From: Clostridiales bacterium UBA1742
GTDB taxonomy: Bacteria; Bacillota; Clostridia; TANB77; CAG-508
Direction: 5' to 3'
NCBI GenBank assembly: GCA_002314935.1
Contig: DCHW01000020.1
Span: 4,742-40,889 of the forward strand
DNA length: 36,148 nt
Below are positions 36,127 to 36,148 of this stretch, in pieces (positions within the stretch are counted from its first letter, which is position 1; each line of letters starts with the position of its first letter). The notes under the pieces are model-generated. The model was given only the letters and a program-made list of their open reading frames with translations, did not search any database and was not told where the DNA came from. Both the position numbers and the translations under genes were made by a program.

Positions 36127-36148
36127 TACTGATTTATATTAAAAGTAT

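Overview
The window looks like part of a large, very AT-rich tailed-phage genome (or phage-like element). It has dozens of short genes packed back to back, nine phage tRNA genes, a polynucleotide-kinase-like P-loop protein, an RNA ligase, a family X DNA polymerase, a SprT-like protease, HNH and PD-(D/E)XK nucleases, and many small unknown proteins. Strong AGGAG-type ribosome binding sites argue against a typical Bacteroidota host. I cannot name the host. No gene I checked ends in TAG. Several genes between about 16.9 and 24.1 kb read through in-frame TAG codons where glutamine fits, and TGA still ends genes. This matches genetic code 15, known from some large gut phages.

Layout. Positions 1-609 hold the end of an IS5-family transposase of visibly different base composition, broken by a TGA. 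From 755 to 14426 almost every gene is on the minus strand and is its own unit: an 18-bp palindromic promoter (consensus GTTATATTATAATATAAC), a ribosome binding site, a short gene, often a hairpin terminator, then the next promoter. I count 50 such promoter sites. This arm carries a multicopy lysine/alanine-rich protein family and a set resembling a restriction-modification system taken apart: a Mrr-like nuclease (12040-12768), an adenine methyltransferase (10659-11957), and a superfamily 2 helicase split over two genes (9674-10591, 8416-9609). A decayed second methyltransferase copy lies at 3022-4076.

The region 14460-15056 is a divergence point. It holds a large inverted repeat, a pair of identical 55-bp direct repeats and promoters facing outwards. 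To its right, two more copies of the Lys/Ala family and a small lipoprotein gene lie on the plus strand. It is the best candidate here for a replication origin or transcription control centre.

From 16954 to 24125 the minus strand carries the genes that contain TAG (a virion-like protein, a small helical protein, a tiny ORF, two related HExxH metalloproteases) and a cluster of seven tRNAs. None of these genes has a good copy of the palindromic promoter, which suggests two expression classes, with TAG recoding used only in the second. From 24331 to the right end the palindrome-driven minus-strand genes resume, now often in operons of two to four. They include DNA and RNA repair functions, two related cysteine phosphatases, proteases and many unknowns.
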